Positions 34,445-41,767 of a stretch of DNA of 64,000 nucleotides are shown here, piece after piece (position 1 is the stretch's first letter; the number at the start of each line of letters is the position of its first letter). The translations under genes were made by a program, and so were the position numbers. Below the pieces are notes generated by a model. The model did not search any database, was not told where the DNA came from, and saw only the letters and a program-made list of their open reading frames with translations. Origin of the DNA: Curtobacterium sp. VKM Ac-1393 (GTDB lineage: Bacteria > Actinomycetota > Actinomycetes > Actinomycetales > Microbacteriaceae); NCBI RefSeq assembly GCF_015350995.1, contig NZ_JADKRW010000001.1, forward strand, positions 186,001 through 250,000. The letters are read 5' to 3'.

Positions 34445-35104
34445 ATGCTCCGCATCATCACGACGGCATCCCTGATCCTGGGACTGCTGACCGGGTGCGC
34501 AGCAGGAGGAAACCAGATGCCCACCGACGCAGCCGGCCTGACCCAGGACGACGTCGCGGAGATGTCCCTGCGCCAGGAGTTCGACGCCTACCGCGACCAC
34601 TACGAACACATGCAACGGCTCCTCAAGAATGCGCAACTCCAGGTCCACGACGGCGAATGGGAGTGGGCTGGCGGCGACGACCTGCCGTTGATCGGCGGGG
34701 ACGGCGTCGCCCCGCTGCCGGGCGCGGACACGAAGAACAGCTATTACATGCGCAGCGGACGACTCTGGTCACCCCCCGGCGCCATAGGCGAGCAGCGCGA
34801 CCTGCAACCGATGATCGACTACTTCACCGATCAGGGGTGGGCCATCGAGCAACGCGACATCACCGGCGACCATGAACTCAGGGGGTACACCGGCGACGGC
34901 TGGCAACTCATCTACACCGCTCAGGAGAACGGCCGCTACACCCTCGAGGTCTACAGCGAACTGTTCTGGACCAACGACGGCAACGCGCTTTCGGATGCCA
35001 TCTACGGACGCTCGACCGTCACGTTTCCCGACCGGTCCATTCCGGGCGTCTTCCCGCCGTTCCCCTCTTGGGATGACCCCATCGTCAACGAGCCCAAGAT
35101 CTGA
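34445..35104 (+). CDS. Tandem lipoprotein 2 (LppA-like)
   Basis: 219 residues from ATG 34445, 3 bp after the previous stop. Lipobox LLTGC. The N-terminal ~95 residues are nearly identical to those of its two neighbours, while residues ~100-165 differ most (e.g. SYYMRSGRLWSPPGAIGEQR and DITGDHELRGYTGDGWQLIY). By hand alignment it is about 80 % identical to lipoprotein 3. Same predicted outer-face lipid-anchored location. Absence of any catalytic motif fits a binding protein. Confidence 0.85.
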   Translation: MLRIITTASLILGLLTGCAAGGNQMPTDAAGLTQDDVAEMSLRQEFDAYRDHYEHMQRLLKNAQLQVHDGEWEWAGGDDLPLIGGDGVAPLPGADTKNSYYMRSGRLWSPPGAIGEQRDLQPMIDYFTDQGWAIEQRDITGDHELRGYTGDGWQLIYTAQENGRYTLEVYSELFWTNDGNALSDAIYGRSTVTFPDRSIPGVFPPFPSWDDPIVNEPKI

Positions 35105-35108
35105 TTCG

Positions 35109-35768
35109 ATGCTCCGCACCATCACGACGGCAGTCCTCACCCTGGGACTGCTGACCGGGTGCGCAGCAGGAGGAAACCAGATGCCCACCGACGCAGCCAG
35201 CCTGACCCAGGACGACGTCGCGGAGATGTCACTCCACCAAGAGTTCGACGCCTACCGCGACCACTACGAACACATGCAACGACTCTTGAAAGCCGCGCAG
35301 CTCCAGGTCCACGACGGCGAATGGGAGTGGGGTGGCGGCGACGACCTGCCGTTGATCGGAGGGGACGGCGTCGCTCCGCTGCCGGGGTCCGACACCAAGA
35401 ACAGCTACGACATGAGCAGCACCCGGCTCTGGACTCCGCCCGGCGCGACCGACCAGCGGTGCGACCTGCAACCGATGATCGACTACTTCGCCGAACAGGG
35501 CTGGACCATCGAACGCCGCACCATCACCGGCGACGAAGAAGTCTGGGCCACCACCGGCGACGGCTGGCAGATCCAGTACACCGCCCAGGAAAACGGCGAC
35601 AACCCCCTCACCGTCTACAGCGAACTGTTCTGGACCAACGACTCCGATGCGCTCTCCTCAGCCGTCTACGGACGTTCGACCGTCACGTTCCCGGACCGGT
35701 CCCACCCCGGCGAGTACCCGGACTTCCCCGACTGGGACGACCCCATCGTCAACAAGCCCAATATCTGA
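35109..35768 (+). CDS. Tandem lipoprotein 3 (LppA-like)
   Basis: 219 residues from ATG 35109, 4 bp after the previous stop. Lipobox LLTGC. Its C-terminal half (RTITGDEEVWATTGDGWQIQYTAQENGDNPLTVYSE) is closer to lipoprotein 1 than to lipoprotein 2, while its N-terminus is closer to lipoprotein 2, a mosaic pattern that suggests recombination between copies. It has one extra Cys (DQRCDLQPM) that the others lack. It is the last gene of the four-gene operon and converges on the phosphotransferase gene. Confidence 0.85.
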   Translation: MLRTITTAVLTLGLLTGCAAGGNQMPTDAASLTQDDVAEMSLHQEFDAYRDHYEHMQRLLKAAQLQVHDGEWEWGGGDDLPLIGGDGVAPLPGSDTKNSYDMSSTRLWTPPGATDQRCDLQPMIDYFAEQGWTIERRTITGDEEVWATTGDGWQIQYTAQENGDNPLTVYSELFWTNDSDALSSAVYGRSTVTFPDRSHPGEYPDFPDWDDPIVNKPNI

Positions 35769-35790
35769 CCCTGCAGGAAACTCGGCTCGC

Positions 35791-36555
35791 TCAGACGTCA
35801 TCGACATCGACGTTCCACAGCGCCCGGTACCACGCCGTCCGCTCCGGATCATCGGGGAGCCCGTACGCCTCGTGGAACAGCGGCTCCCACCCCGGCCCGT
35901 AGTTCCACCCGAGCGCCATCGTCGCCACCGCCAGGTCGGCCCAGCGATCCGCGATCCCTGTGGCGTCCAGGTCGACGTGCCCGCTCCACCGACCGCCGGC
36001 ACCGATGAGCGTGTTGGGCGTGCACGGGTCTCCGTGGCACACCACGACGCGGTCGTCGGGCGGCTCCTGGCCCAGGCGATCTGTGTCGCGACCCGCCGCA
36101 CGAGCCCGGTCGAGCCGCGCCACGGTCGACCACGCGAAGGGGCAGCCATCCACCGGCAGTGCCTCGTGGAACGCACGGAGCCCCTCGCCGACCGCGACCA
36201 CCGCGGTCCGAGGTTCGTCGTGCCAGCGCGGGTCGACGGCACTCCACCCGGGGACGGCACGGGTGCGCAGCCAGACGCCGTCGTCATCCGCACCGTGGCC
36301 GAGCACCTCGGGGACTCGGACGTACCGTGACGCCCACTCCAATCGCGCAGCCTCGCTGGCGATCCACCGGCCGTAGGCGGGCGGCAGGACCTTGACGAAC
36401 TCGTCGGCGCGCTCGTCCGGGCCGATCCGGAACGTCGTGCCGCCGATCTCGTTGTGCCAGACCAGGGCGACCTCGCGGCCCCTGGCGGCCTCGGTGACCA
36501 CACGCGGTACGGGGACGACGGAGCCCGGGCCCGGCAGCCCGCCGATCGACCGCAC
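35791..36555 (-). CDS. Aminoglycoside phosphotransferase (APH(3')-like)
   Basis: 254 residues from GTG 36555 (GTG 36558 is the alternative). Key motifs are VCHGDPCTPNTLI (Brenner-type HGDxCxPN with the catalytic Asp) and HVDLDATGIADRWADLAVATMALGWNYG (metal-binding Asp, then the Asp-containing helix), followed by LFHEAYGLPDDPERTAWYRAL, as in the APH(3') kinases. TTFRIG and FVKVLPP match the nucleotide-binding N-lobe. The family phosphorylates 3'-OH of kanamycin-type drugs, but some members act on other small molecules, so resistance is not proven. It follows the Asp23 operon by only 10 bp. Confidence 0.88.
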   Translation of the reverse strand: MRSIGGLPGPGSVVPVPRVVTEAARGREVALVWHNEIGGTTFRIGPDERADEFVKVLPPAYGRWIASEAARLEWASRYVRVPEVLGHGADDDGVWLRTRAVPGWSAVDPRWHDEPRTAVVAVGEGLRAFHEALPVDGCPFAWSTVARLDRARAAGRDTDRLGQEPPDDRVVVCHGDPCTPNTLIGAGGRWSGHVDLDATGIADRWADLAVATMALGWNYGPGWEPLFHEAYGLPDDPERTAWYRALWNVDVDDV

Positions 36556-36565
36556 CACGACGGAC

Positions 36566-37168
36566 CTAGTGCACGCGGTCCGGGCGCGAGGACCCGGCAC
36601 CACCGCGCGCGATCTCCAGCAGGACCGGCAGGCGTTCACCGAGCAGGGCGTCCAGGTCGGCCACGACGACCTCGACCCGTTCGGTGATCTCCCTCGGAGA
36701 GGCACCCCGGCGCGGATGCACCCGCACCCGGATCGCCCGGGTTCCACGGACGCGGTACACGTCGACGGCGAGCGAGGCCACTTGCGGCAGCGCCCCGATC
36801 GCGGAGGACAGCGCGTGCTGCACGGCGGTGGACTCGATCCGTACCGAACCGGCGACGCCGTCGGCCGATCCGTCGCTCTCGACGACGGTGCCCTCGCGGC
36901 CTCCGCCGAGCGTCGTCAGCACCACGATCGCCAGGATGCCGACGACGACCCCGCCGCCGAGCACCCACGTCCACGACAGCAGGGAGTCGTCCCGCGACGT
37001 GTGCGTACCGAGGCCCGCGAGCGCGTCACCGACGGAACGCCACGACGAGGCCACGAGCGGCAGCCCCTGGGCGGTCTGCACCAGGATCGCGCCGACGCCA
37101 CCGACGAGCAGGACGAGCCCGACGACCACGAGTGCCACCCGGCCCAGGCCACGGTTGGTCGCGTTCAT
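36566..37168 (-). CDS. Membrane protein of the Asp23 operon (AmaP-like)
   Basis: 200 residues, start 37168 overlapping the previous stop by 4 bp. Two hydrophobic helices (VALVVVGLVLLVGGVGAILV and VLGGGVVVGILAIVVL) flank a short extracytoplasmic loop. A C-terminal cytoplasmic domain (VQHALSSAIGALPQVASLAVDVYRVRGTRAIRVRVHPRRG, DLDALLGERLP) resembles an Asp23-like alpha/beta fold. This matches the role of AmaP, which anchors Asp23 at the membrane in firmicutes. Assignment rests on topology and context. Confidence 0.75.
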   Translation of the reverse strand: MNATNRGLGRVALVVVGLVLLVGGVGAILVQTAQGLPLVASSWRSVGDALAGLGTHTSRDDSLLSWTWVLGGGVVVGILAIVVLTTLGGGREGTVVESDGSADGVAGSVRIESTAVQHALSSAIGALPQVASLAVDVYRVRGTRAIRVRVHPRRGASPREITERVEVVVADLDALLGERLPVLLEIARGGAGSSRPDRVH

Positions 37169-37803
37169 CCGTCGACCCGTCCGGTCGGCTGGACCCGTAC
37201 CCGCGGGGCGACGGCGGGCCGTGCGTCGATCGCCGCGAACTCGCGCTCGACGGCCTCGGTCGCAGCGACCACGGGCACGTCGACACCGGCAGCCGGGCGC
37301 AGCACGACCTCGACGGTCCGGCGCCCCACGGTGCCGACGGCAGCGTCCGGGCCGAGGCGTGTGGGCGAGCGGGCAGCACGGGCGGCAGCAGAGGCGAGCA
37401 CCTCGTCGTCGACCACGACGGCGAGCCGGTCAGATGCCATCGCGTGCCGCGGACGCCGCTGCGGCAGGACGCCCTGCAGCAGGAGCACCAGGCCGACGAG
37501 GGCGACGATCGCGGCGATCCCGACGACGAGCGTGGTGTCGAGGCCGTCCGGCGCTGCGAGCGCGGCGTCCACCACGGCGCGCGGGTCGACGCCGAGGACG
37601 TTCTGGTCGAGCAGGACGAGCGCGCCGGCGAACACCGCAGTGGCGGCGAGCACCAGGGCGATGAGCATCGCGACCACGACGGCGCCCGAGCGGGACGCGT
37701 GGGTCTCGCGGCGGAGCAGACGGCGGTACGTGGCGGCGTGACCGGCGGACGGTGCAGGACCAGCCTCGGGAACCGATGCGGTCCGGCCGTCGACGGCGGT
37801 CAC
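37165..37803 (-). CDS. DUF6286-type membrane protein of the Asp23 operon
   Basis: 212 residues from GTG 37803 (GTGA overlap with the previous gene). Two transmembrane helices (GAVVVAMLIALVLAATAVFAGALVLL and LDTTLVVGIAAIVALVGLVLLLQ) precede a C-terminal domain with DRLAVVVDDEVLASAAARAARSP and RRTVEVVLRPAAGVDVPVV, again Asp23-like in pattern. Proteins of this type always appear in actinobacterial Asp23/Gls24 clusters. Probably a membrane partner of the envelope-stress complex. Confidence 0.75.
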   Translation of the reverse strand: MTAVDGRTASVPEAGPAPSAGHAATYRRLLRRETHASRSGAVVVAMLIALVLAATAVFAGALVLLDQNVLGVDPRAVVDAALAAPDGLDTTLVVGIAAIVALVGLVLLLQGVLPQRRPRHAMASDRLAVVVDDEVLASAAARAARSPTRLGPDAAVGTVGRRTVEVVLRPAAGVDVPVVAATEAVEREFAAIDARPAVAPRVRVQPTGRVDG

Positions 37804-38171
37804 CGGACCCTCCGCGGCACGTCGAGGACCGAGGATGCGAACGTCACGGTCACCCGGGACACCTGACGGCCGGTGATGGTCCGGAGCCGCTCGGCGATCG
37901 TGCCGCGGGCGCGGTGCGCGCTCGTGACGACGGGTTCGTCGGGGACCGCGTGGCTCCCCAGCACGGGCAGGGTGAGCGGGGCGGTGATCTCGACCGCCAG
38001 CGCACCGCGGCCGTCGTCGGCGACCCGGGCACGGACCTCCCGGAAGGCCACGCGCAGCGCTTCGGCGGCCACCGCCTGCGCGGTGTGCACGAGCGCCGGC
38101 GTGCCGATGCGGTCCGAGCCGGGCAGTCGCACGCCGCGGTCGCCGGGCGTGGCGACGGCGGCGGCGGTCAC
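37800..38171 (-). CDS. Small Asp23-like cytoplasmic protein
   Basis: 123 residues from GTG 38171 (overlaps the DUF2273 stop). No membrane helix. The pattern ALAVEITAPLTLP, then ERLRTITGRQVSRVTVTFA, parallels the second half of Asp23 (VDLTIVVDYP, VTEVNIAIND), so it looks like a divergent Asp23/Gls24 paralogue. Genes are coupled by 4-bp overlaps on both sides. Function presumably within the same envelope complex. Confidence 0.7.
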   Translation of the reverse strand: MTAAAVATPGDRGVRLPGSDRIGTPALVHTAQAVAAEALRVAFREVRARVADDGRGALAVEITAPLTLPVLGSHAVPDEPVVTSAHRARGTIAERLRTITGRQVSRVTVTFASSVLDVPRRVR

Positions 38172-38359
38172 GACGAGCTCCGGCGTCCGCGCAGCACGTC
38201 GACCAGGCGACGCACGTCGACGTCACCCGTGACGATGCGGGCCACGAGCCCACCGACGGCCGTGCAGACGGCGACGACGATGAACGCCCAGAAGCCGAGG
38301 GTCACCGCGACGATCGCGAGCAGCGCGCCGACGCCCATCCCGACGACGGTGGCGTTCAC
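38168..38359 (-). CDS. DUF2273-family small membrane protein
   Basis: 63 residues from GTG 38359 (GTGA overlap with the Asp23 stop). It is mostly a double transmembrane hairpin, VVGMGVGALLAIVAVTLGFWAFIVVAVCTAVGGLVARIV, with a basic C-terminus VRRLVDVLRGRRSSS. DUF2273 proteins occur with Asp23/AmaP in Gram-positive bacteria and are thought to help anchor Asp23 to the membrane. Confidence 0.85.
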   Translation of the reverse strand: MNATVVGMGVGALLAIVAVTLGFWAFIVVAVCTAVGGLVARIVTGDVDVRRLVDVLRGRRSSS

Positions 38360-38841
38360 CGGACCCGACCCTCGCGGACATCGCCGTCGAGGTCGTCGGC
38401 GGTGCCGTTCAGTGCCGGTATGTTCACGTCGTTGATCGCGATGTTGACCTCGGTGACCTCGAGCCCGACGAGCTCGGTGACGGCCTTCGTGACGGCGGCG
38501 CGCACCGCGGTGGCGACGTCCATCATCGGCGTCGGGTAGTCCACGACGATCGTCAGGTCGACGGCGACCTGGGTCTCGCCGACCTCGACACGGACACCCT
38601 GGCCGAGCGCGCTCGAGCCGATCGCGTCGCGGATGGCGCCGAAGGCCCTGGCGGCGTTGCCGCCGAGCGCGAAGACGCCGGGGACGTCACGCGCGGCGAT
38701 GCCCGCGACCTTGGCGACGACGGTGTCGTCGATGATCGTCTTGCCCTTGGCCGTGACCTGCGTGGTGGTGGTCCCGGTCGTGGTGCCCGTCGCGGTGCCC
38801 GTCGTGACCGTCCCGTCGACGCGGTTCGTCGTCGATGCCAT
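38356..38841 (-). CDS. Asp23/Gls24-family envelope stress response protein
   Basis: 161 residues from ATG 38841, GGAGG 6 nt upstream. The Asp23 core is KGKTIIDDTVVAKVAGIAARDVPGVFALGG, then GVRVEVGETQVAVDLTIVVDYP and AVRAAVTKAVTELVGLEVTEVNIAINDV. The first ~30 residues are a Thr-rich tail of GTTTG type. Asp23 proteins form large membrane-associated assemblies and respond to alkaline or cell-wall stress. This is the first gene of a five-gene overlapping operon. Confidence 0.92.
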   Translation of the reverse strand: MASTTNRVDGTVTTGTATGTTTGTTTTQVTAKGKTIIDDTVVAKVAGIAARDVPGVFALGGNAARAFGAIRDAIGSSALGQGVRVEVGETQVAVDLTIVVDYPTPMMDVATAVRAAVTKAVTELVGLEVTEVNIAINDVNIPALNGTADDLDGDVREGRVR

Positions 38842-38934
38842 TGCTGCCTCCGATGCGATCGATTCCTGGTGTTCCAGCGAACACCATCGTGCCGTACCCC
38901 GACCGAGGATGGGCGTGCCGGTAGGTTCGATCCC

Positions 38935-39771
38935 ATGCGCGTGGCGACCTGGAACGTGAACTCCGTCCGCACCCGAGTAGGGCGGATCGTCGACTGGCTG
39001 GTGCGTGAGGACGTCGACGTCCTCGGCATGCAGGAGATCAAATGCAAGCCGGAGCAGTTCCCGGTGCAGGCGTTCGAGGACGCCGGGTACCACGTCGAGG
39101 CGCACGGCCTCAACCAGTGGAACGGTGTCGCGTTCGCCAGCCGGCTGCCGATGGAGGACGTGACGCGCGACTTCCCCGGGCAGCCCGGGTTCCTCAAGGG
39201 GCACGAGGGTCCGGACCTGCCGGTCGAGGCCCGTGCCATCGGCGTCACCGTCGACGGCGTCCGGCTCTGGAGCCTGTACGTGCCGAACGGGCGCGAGGTC
39301 GGCGACCCGCACTACACGTACAAGCTCGACTGGCTCGCGCAGCTGGCCGACCGCACCGCCGAGTGGATCGCGGCCTCCCCCGAGACCCCGCTCGCGCTGA
39401 TGGGCGACTGGAACGTCGCACCGTTCGACACCGACGTGTGGGACGTCCGCGTGTTCGAGGGCCACACTCACGTCAGCGAACCGGAGCGCGACGCGTTCCG
39501 GGCATTCGAGGCGAAGGGGCTGCAGGACGTCGTCCGTCCGATCGTCCCCGACGGCTACACCTACTGGGACTACAAGCAGCTGCGGTTCCCACGCAACGAG
39601 GGCATGCGCATCGACTTCGTGATGGGCTCCCAGGCCTTCGCCGACGTCGTCACCGATGCCTCGATCCACCGCAACGAGCGGAAGGGCGATGCCCCGAGCG
39701 ACCACGTCCCCGTGGTGGTCGACCTCGACCTGGACACGTCGCTGGACGACGACCGCCCGATGATCTTCTGA
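38935..39771 (+). CDS. xthA: Exodeoxyribonuclease III
   Basis: 278 residues from ATG 38935; TAGGTT at 38922-38927 with 7 nt to the ATG points to a leaderless mRNA. Endonuclease/exonuclease/phosphatase fold motifs are present: VATWNVNSVRTRV, VLGMQEIKCKPEQFP (metal-binding Glu), LMGDWNVAPFDTDVWD (catalytic Asp/Asn), FPRNEGMRIDFVMGS and the final PSDHVPVVVDL (Asp-His). It removes 3' blocks and cuts at abasic sites in base excision repair. Divergent from Asp23. Confidence 0.96.
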   Translation: MRVATWNVNSVRTRVGRIVDWLVREDVDVLGMQEIKCKPEQFPVQAFEDAGYHVEAHGLNQWNGVAFASRLPMEDVTRDFPGQPGFLKGHEGPDLPVEARAIGVTVDGVRLWSLYVPNGREVGDPHYTYKLDWLAQLADRTAEWIAASPETPLALMGDWNVAPFDTDVWDVRVFEGHTHVSEPERDAFRAFEAKGLQDVVRPIVPDGYTYWDYKQLRFPRNEGMRIDFVMGSQAFADVVTDASIHRNERKGDAPSDHVPVVVDLDLDTSLDDDRPMIF

Positions 39772-39872
39772 GCCCGACGGCTTCTGTTACGTCCCGGGTC
39801 CGCCCGCGTTGAGCGGGGCGGGTACCGGACGTAGATTTCCTGCACCGAACCCCTTCGAGAGCAGGTGAAGCC

Positions 39873-40121
39873 ATGTCCCGCACGACGATCCTTCCCATCC
39901 AGCGCGTCATGGCGAGCGCGGCCCCCGGCGCCTGGCGCGACGGTATCGTCGTCGAGACCCGCACGGCCGACGCGGTCGTGGCGTTCCTGGACGGCGGCGT
40001 GACCCAGCTCCGGGTGACGGACGCCGACGGCTTCCTGTCGGTCGGCGATCCGGTCGCCCACCACCCGGTTGCGGAGATCCTCAGCGCCGGCGGTCGTCAG
40101 ACCACGGCGCGCAGCGCGTAG
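39873..40121 (+). CDS. Small uncharacterised protein (82 aa)
   Basis: 82 residues from ATG 39873, with AGGTGAAG 2-9 nt upstream. The sequence is beta-rich: GAWRDGIVVETRTADAVVAFLDGGVTQLRVTDADG, suggesting a small barrel. No membrane segment, Cys or known motif. It sits between exonuclease III and the copper-storage-like gene without operon partner. Family not recognised. Confidence 0.65.
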   Translation: MSRTTILPIQRVMASAAPGAWRDGIVVETRTADAVVAFLDGGVTQLRVTDADGFLSVGDPVAHHPVAEILSAGGRQTTARSA

Positions 40122-40136
40122 CTCGGGCTCGTCGGC

Positions 40137-40544
40137 TCAGGCCGACATCGAGGCCATCATCGCCTCGCACTTGGCGACCATCTCGTCGCACGCCATGGCG
40201 CAGTAGCGGCACGACTCGTCCATGTCCATGTGCTTCCGGCACTCGGCGGCGCACATCGTGCCCATCGTCGTGACGGCCATGAGCATCGCCTGCATCGACT
40301 GCACGTCCATGCCCATCGGACGCATCATCATCCGCATGCCGGTGTCGGCGAGCATCGACATGTTGGAACACATCGCGGCACAGGTGGCCATCTCGCCGCC
40401 CATGCGCATGTCGCTCGCGGAGCACATCGTCGCTGCCATCGACGCAGCGTTCATCGCCATCATCGTGTCCTGCATCGCGTCCATGTCCATCTCCATGGGC
40501 ATGTCCGCCATCGACATGTTCTTCATCATCGCCATCGTGTCCAT
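40137..40544 (-). CDS. Met/Cys-rich four-helix copper-storage (Csp)-like protein
   Basis: 135 residues from ATG 40544 (GGAGA 6 nt upstream). By direct count it has 40 methionines and 9 cysteines. Cys are spaced along helices as in copper-storage Csp proteins: CSASDM, CAAMCSNM, CAAECRKH and CRYCAMACDEM. Met residues occupy many of the other inward positions (MEMDMDAMQDTMMAM, GMRMMMRPMGM). No signal peptide, so it would be cytosolic (Csp3-like). Cu(I) binding in the helix bundle core is the expected property of the family. No copper transporter or CsoR/CueR-type regulator is adjacent. Confidence 0.8.
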   Translation of the reverse strand: MDTMAMMKNMSMADMPMEMDMDAMQDTMMAMNAASMAATMCSASDMRMGGEMATCAAMCSNMSMLADTGMRMMMRPMGMDVQSMQAMLMAVTTMGTMCAAECRKHMDMDESCRYCAMACDEMVAKCEAMMASMSA

Positions 40545-40623
40545 CGGAGGTCTCCGTCCGTCGTGGTCCCGAGGCGGGTCCGCCCCGTGGCTGCCAGCGT
40601 ACGCGCGCGCCCTCAGCCGGCAT

Positions 40624-40680
40624 CGAGTGCGCAGCAGACGACGGGTCGGTCACGGCGACCCGTCGTCGTCTGCTCATTCG
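40624..40680. repeat. Repeat family B palindrome, copy 4
   Basis: Arms CGAGTGCGCAGCAGACGACG and complement with a ~7-base loop. The core is GCAGCAGACG instead of GCAGAAGACG in this copy, with the compensating change in the other arm, so pairing is kept. It lies 22 bp before a family A element. Confidence 0.85.
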
Positions 40681-40701
40681 ACGCGGTGCACGCGACCCCA
40701 C

Positions 40702-40749
40702 GGCGGACGGGAGGCCCGGTACCGGCCCGCCGCGGGCCTCCCGTCCGCC
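40702..40749. repeat. Repeat family A palindrome after the AEC transporter gene
   Basis: 17-base arms GGCGGACGGGAGGCCCG and complement around a 14-base loop. Together with the family B element it forms a double hairpin just beyond the AEC transporter stop (40771, minus strand), as expected of a terminator region. 40545-40770 contains no gene. Confidence 0.85.
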
Positions 40750-40770
40750 TCGGCGTGCGCCCAGGGCGCG

Positions 40771-41694
40771 TTACGGGTGCAGCAGGGCGGCGATCGCGAC
40801 CAGCACGGGGACCGAGCCGATCGTCGAGATGAGCACCACGTCGCGGGCCACGGGCACCGCCGCACCGTAGCGCTGCGCGTAGTTGAACACGTTCTGCGCC
40901 GCCGGCAGCGCCGCCAGGGTCGTGAGCACGAAGACGTCCTGGTCGCCGAGCCCGAACACGAACCGTGCGAACACGTACGCGACCGCGGGCATCACCACGA
41001 GCTTGATCGACGACGCCACGATGACGTCCGTCCGGATCGCCGGGTCCCGCAGCGGCGCGGCACCGTGCAGGCTCATCCCGAACGACAGCAGCACGACGGG
41101 CACGGCGGCGGCGCCCACCAGCGAGAACGGTTCGAGCACGGGGGCCGGCAGCGTGATGCCGGTCGCCGAGAACACCAGACCCACCAACGAGGCGATGATG
41201 ATCGGGTTCCGGAACGGCCCGGAGATGCGGCGACCCCAGCCACCAGCGCCCGAGGTCGCGGCGTCGAGGATCGTCAACGCGACCGGGGCGATGACGATGA
41301 GCTGCAGCAGGATCACCGGCACGACCGCGGTGGCCTGTCCGAGCACGTACACGGCCACCGGCAGGCCGATGTTGTTCGCGTTGACGTAGCTCGCGGCCAG
41401 GGCCCCGACCGTCGTGGTGGTGACCGGTCGCCGCAGCACGAACCGGAACACCGCCGCGGCTCCGAGTGCGACGACCGCGGCGCTCAGCAGCGAGACCCAG
41501 AGCATCGGCGACAGCAGCGACTCGATGTCGGCGGAGGCGATGGTGTGGAAGAGCAGGCAGGGCATCAGCACGAAGAACGCGAGCCGGCTCATCACGAACT
41601 GCGCGTGCGGGCCGAGCAGTCCGATGCGCCCGACGACGTACCCACCGGCGATGATCGCGCCGATGATCGCGAAGCCGGTCAACACGCCACCCAT
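40771..41694 (-). CDS. AEC (auxin efflux carrier)-family transporter
   Basis: 307 residues from ATG 41694, preferred over ATG 41703 because AAGGA lies 8 nt before it. About ten membrane helices in two five-helix halves. Typical elements are GYVVGRIGLL, RLAFFVLMPCLLFHTIA, ASYVNANNIGLPVAVYVLG and RNPIIIASLVGLVFS, and the final FNYAQRYG. AEC carriers export or import organic anions such as malate or malonate; the substrate is unknown. Divergent from the nitroreductase gene, 73 bp between starts. Confidence 0.9.
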   Translation of the reverse strand: MGGVLTGFAIIGAIIAGGYVVGRIGLLGPHAQFVMSRLAFFVLMPCLLFHTIASADIESLLSPMLWVSLLSAAVVALGAAAVFRFVLRRPVTTTTVGALAASYVNANNIGLPVAVYVLGQATAVVPVILLQLIVIAPVALTILDAATSGAGGWGRRISGPFRNPIIIASLVGLVFSATGITLPAPVLEPFSLVGAAAVPVVLLSFGMSLHGAAPLRDPAIRTDVIVASSIKLVVMPAVAYVFARFVFGLGDQDVFVLTTLAALPAAQNVFNYAQRYGAAVPVARDVVLISTIGSVPVLVAIAALLHP

Positions 41695-41767
41695 CGCGTC
41701 CATCCTTGCACCATGTGACGTCGCTCAGGTCGGAAATGCGTTCGCACCGAATACCGTTGCACGCACC

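Noticed and set aside
31947..35768. Genomic island with integrase or att sites around the hydrolase-lipoprotein locus
   Set aside because: No integrase, transposase, tRNA or flanking direct repeat is visible; only a modestly AT-richer promoter patch supports transfer.
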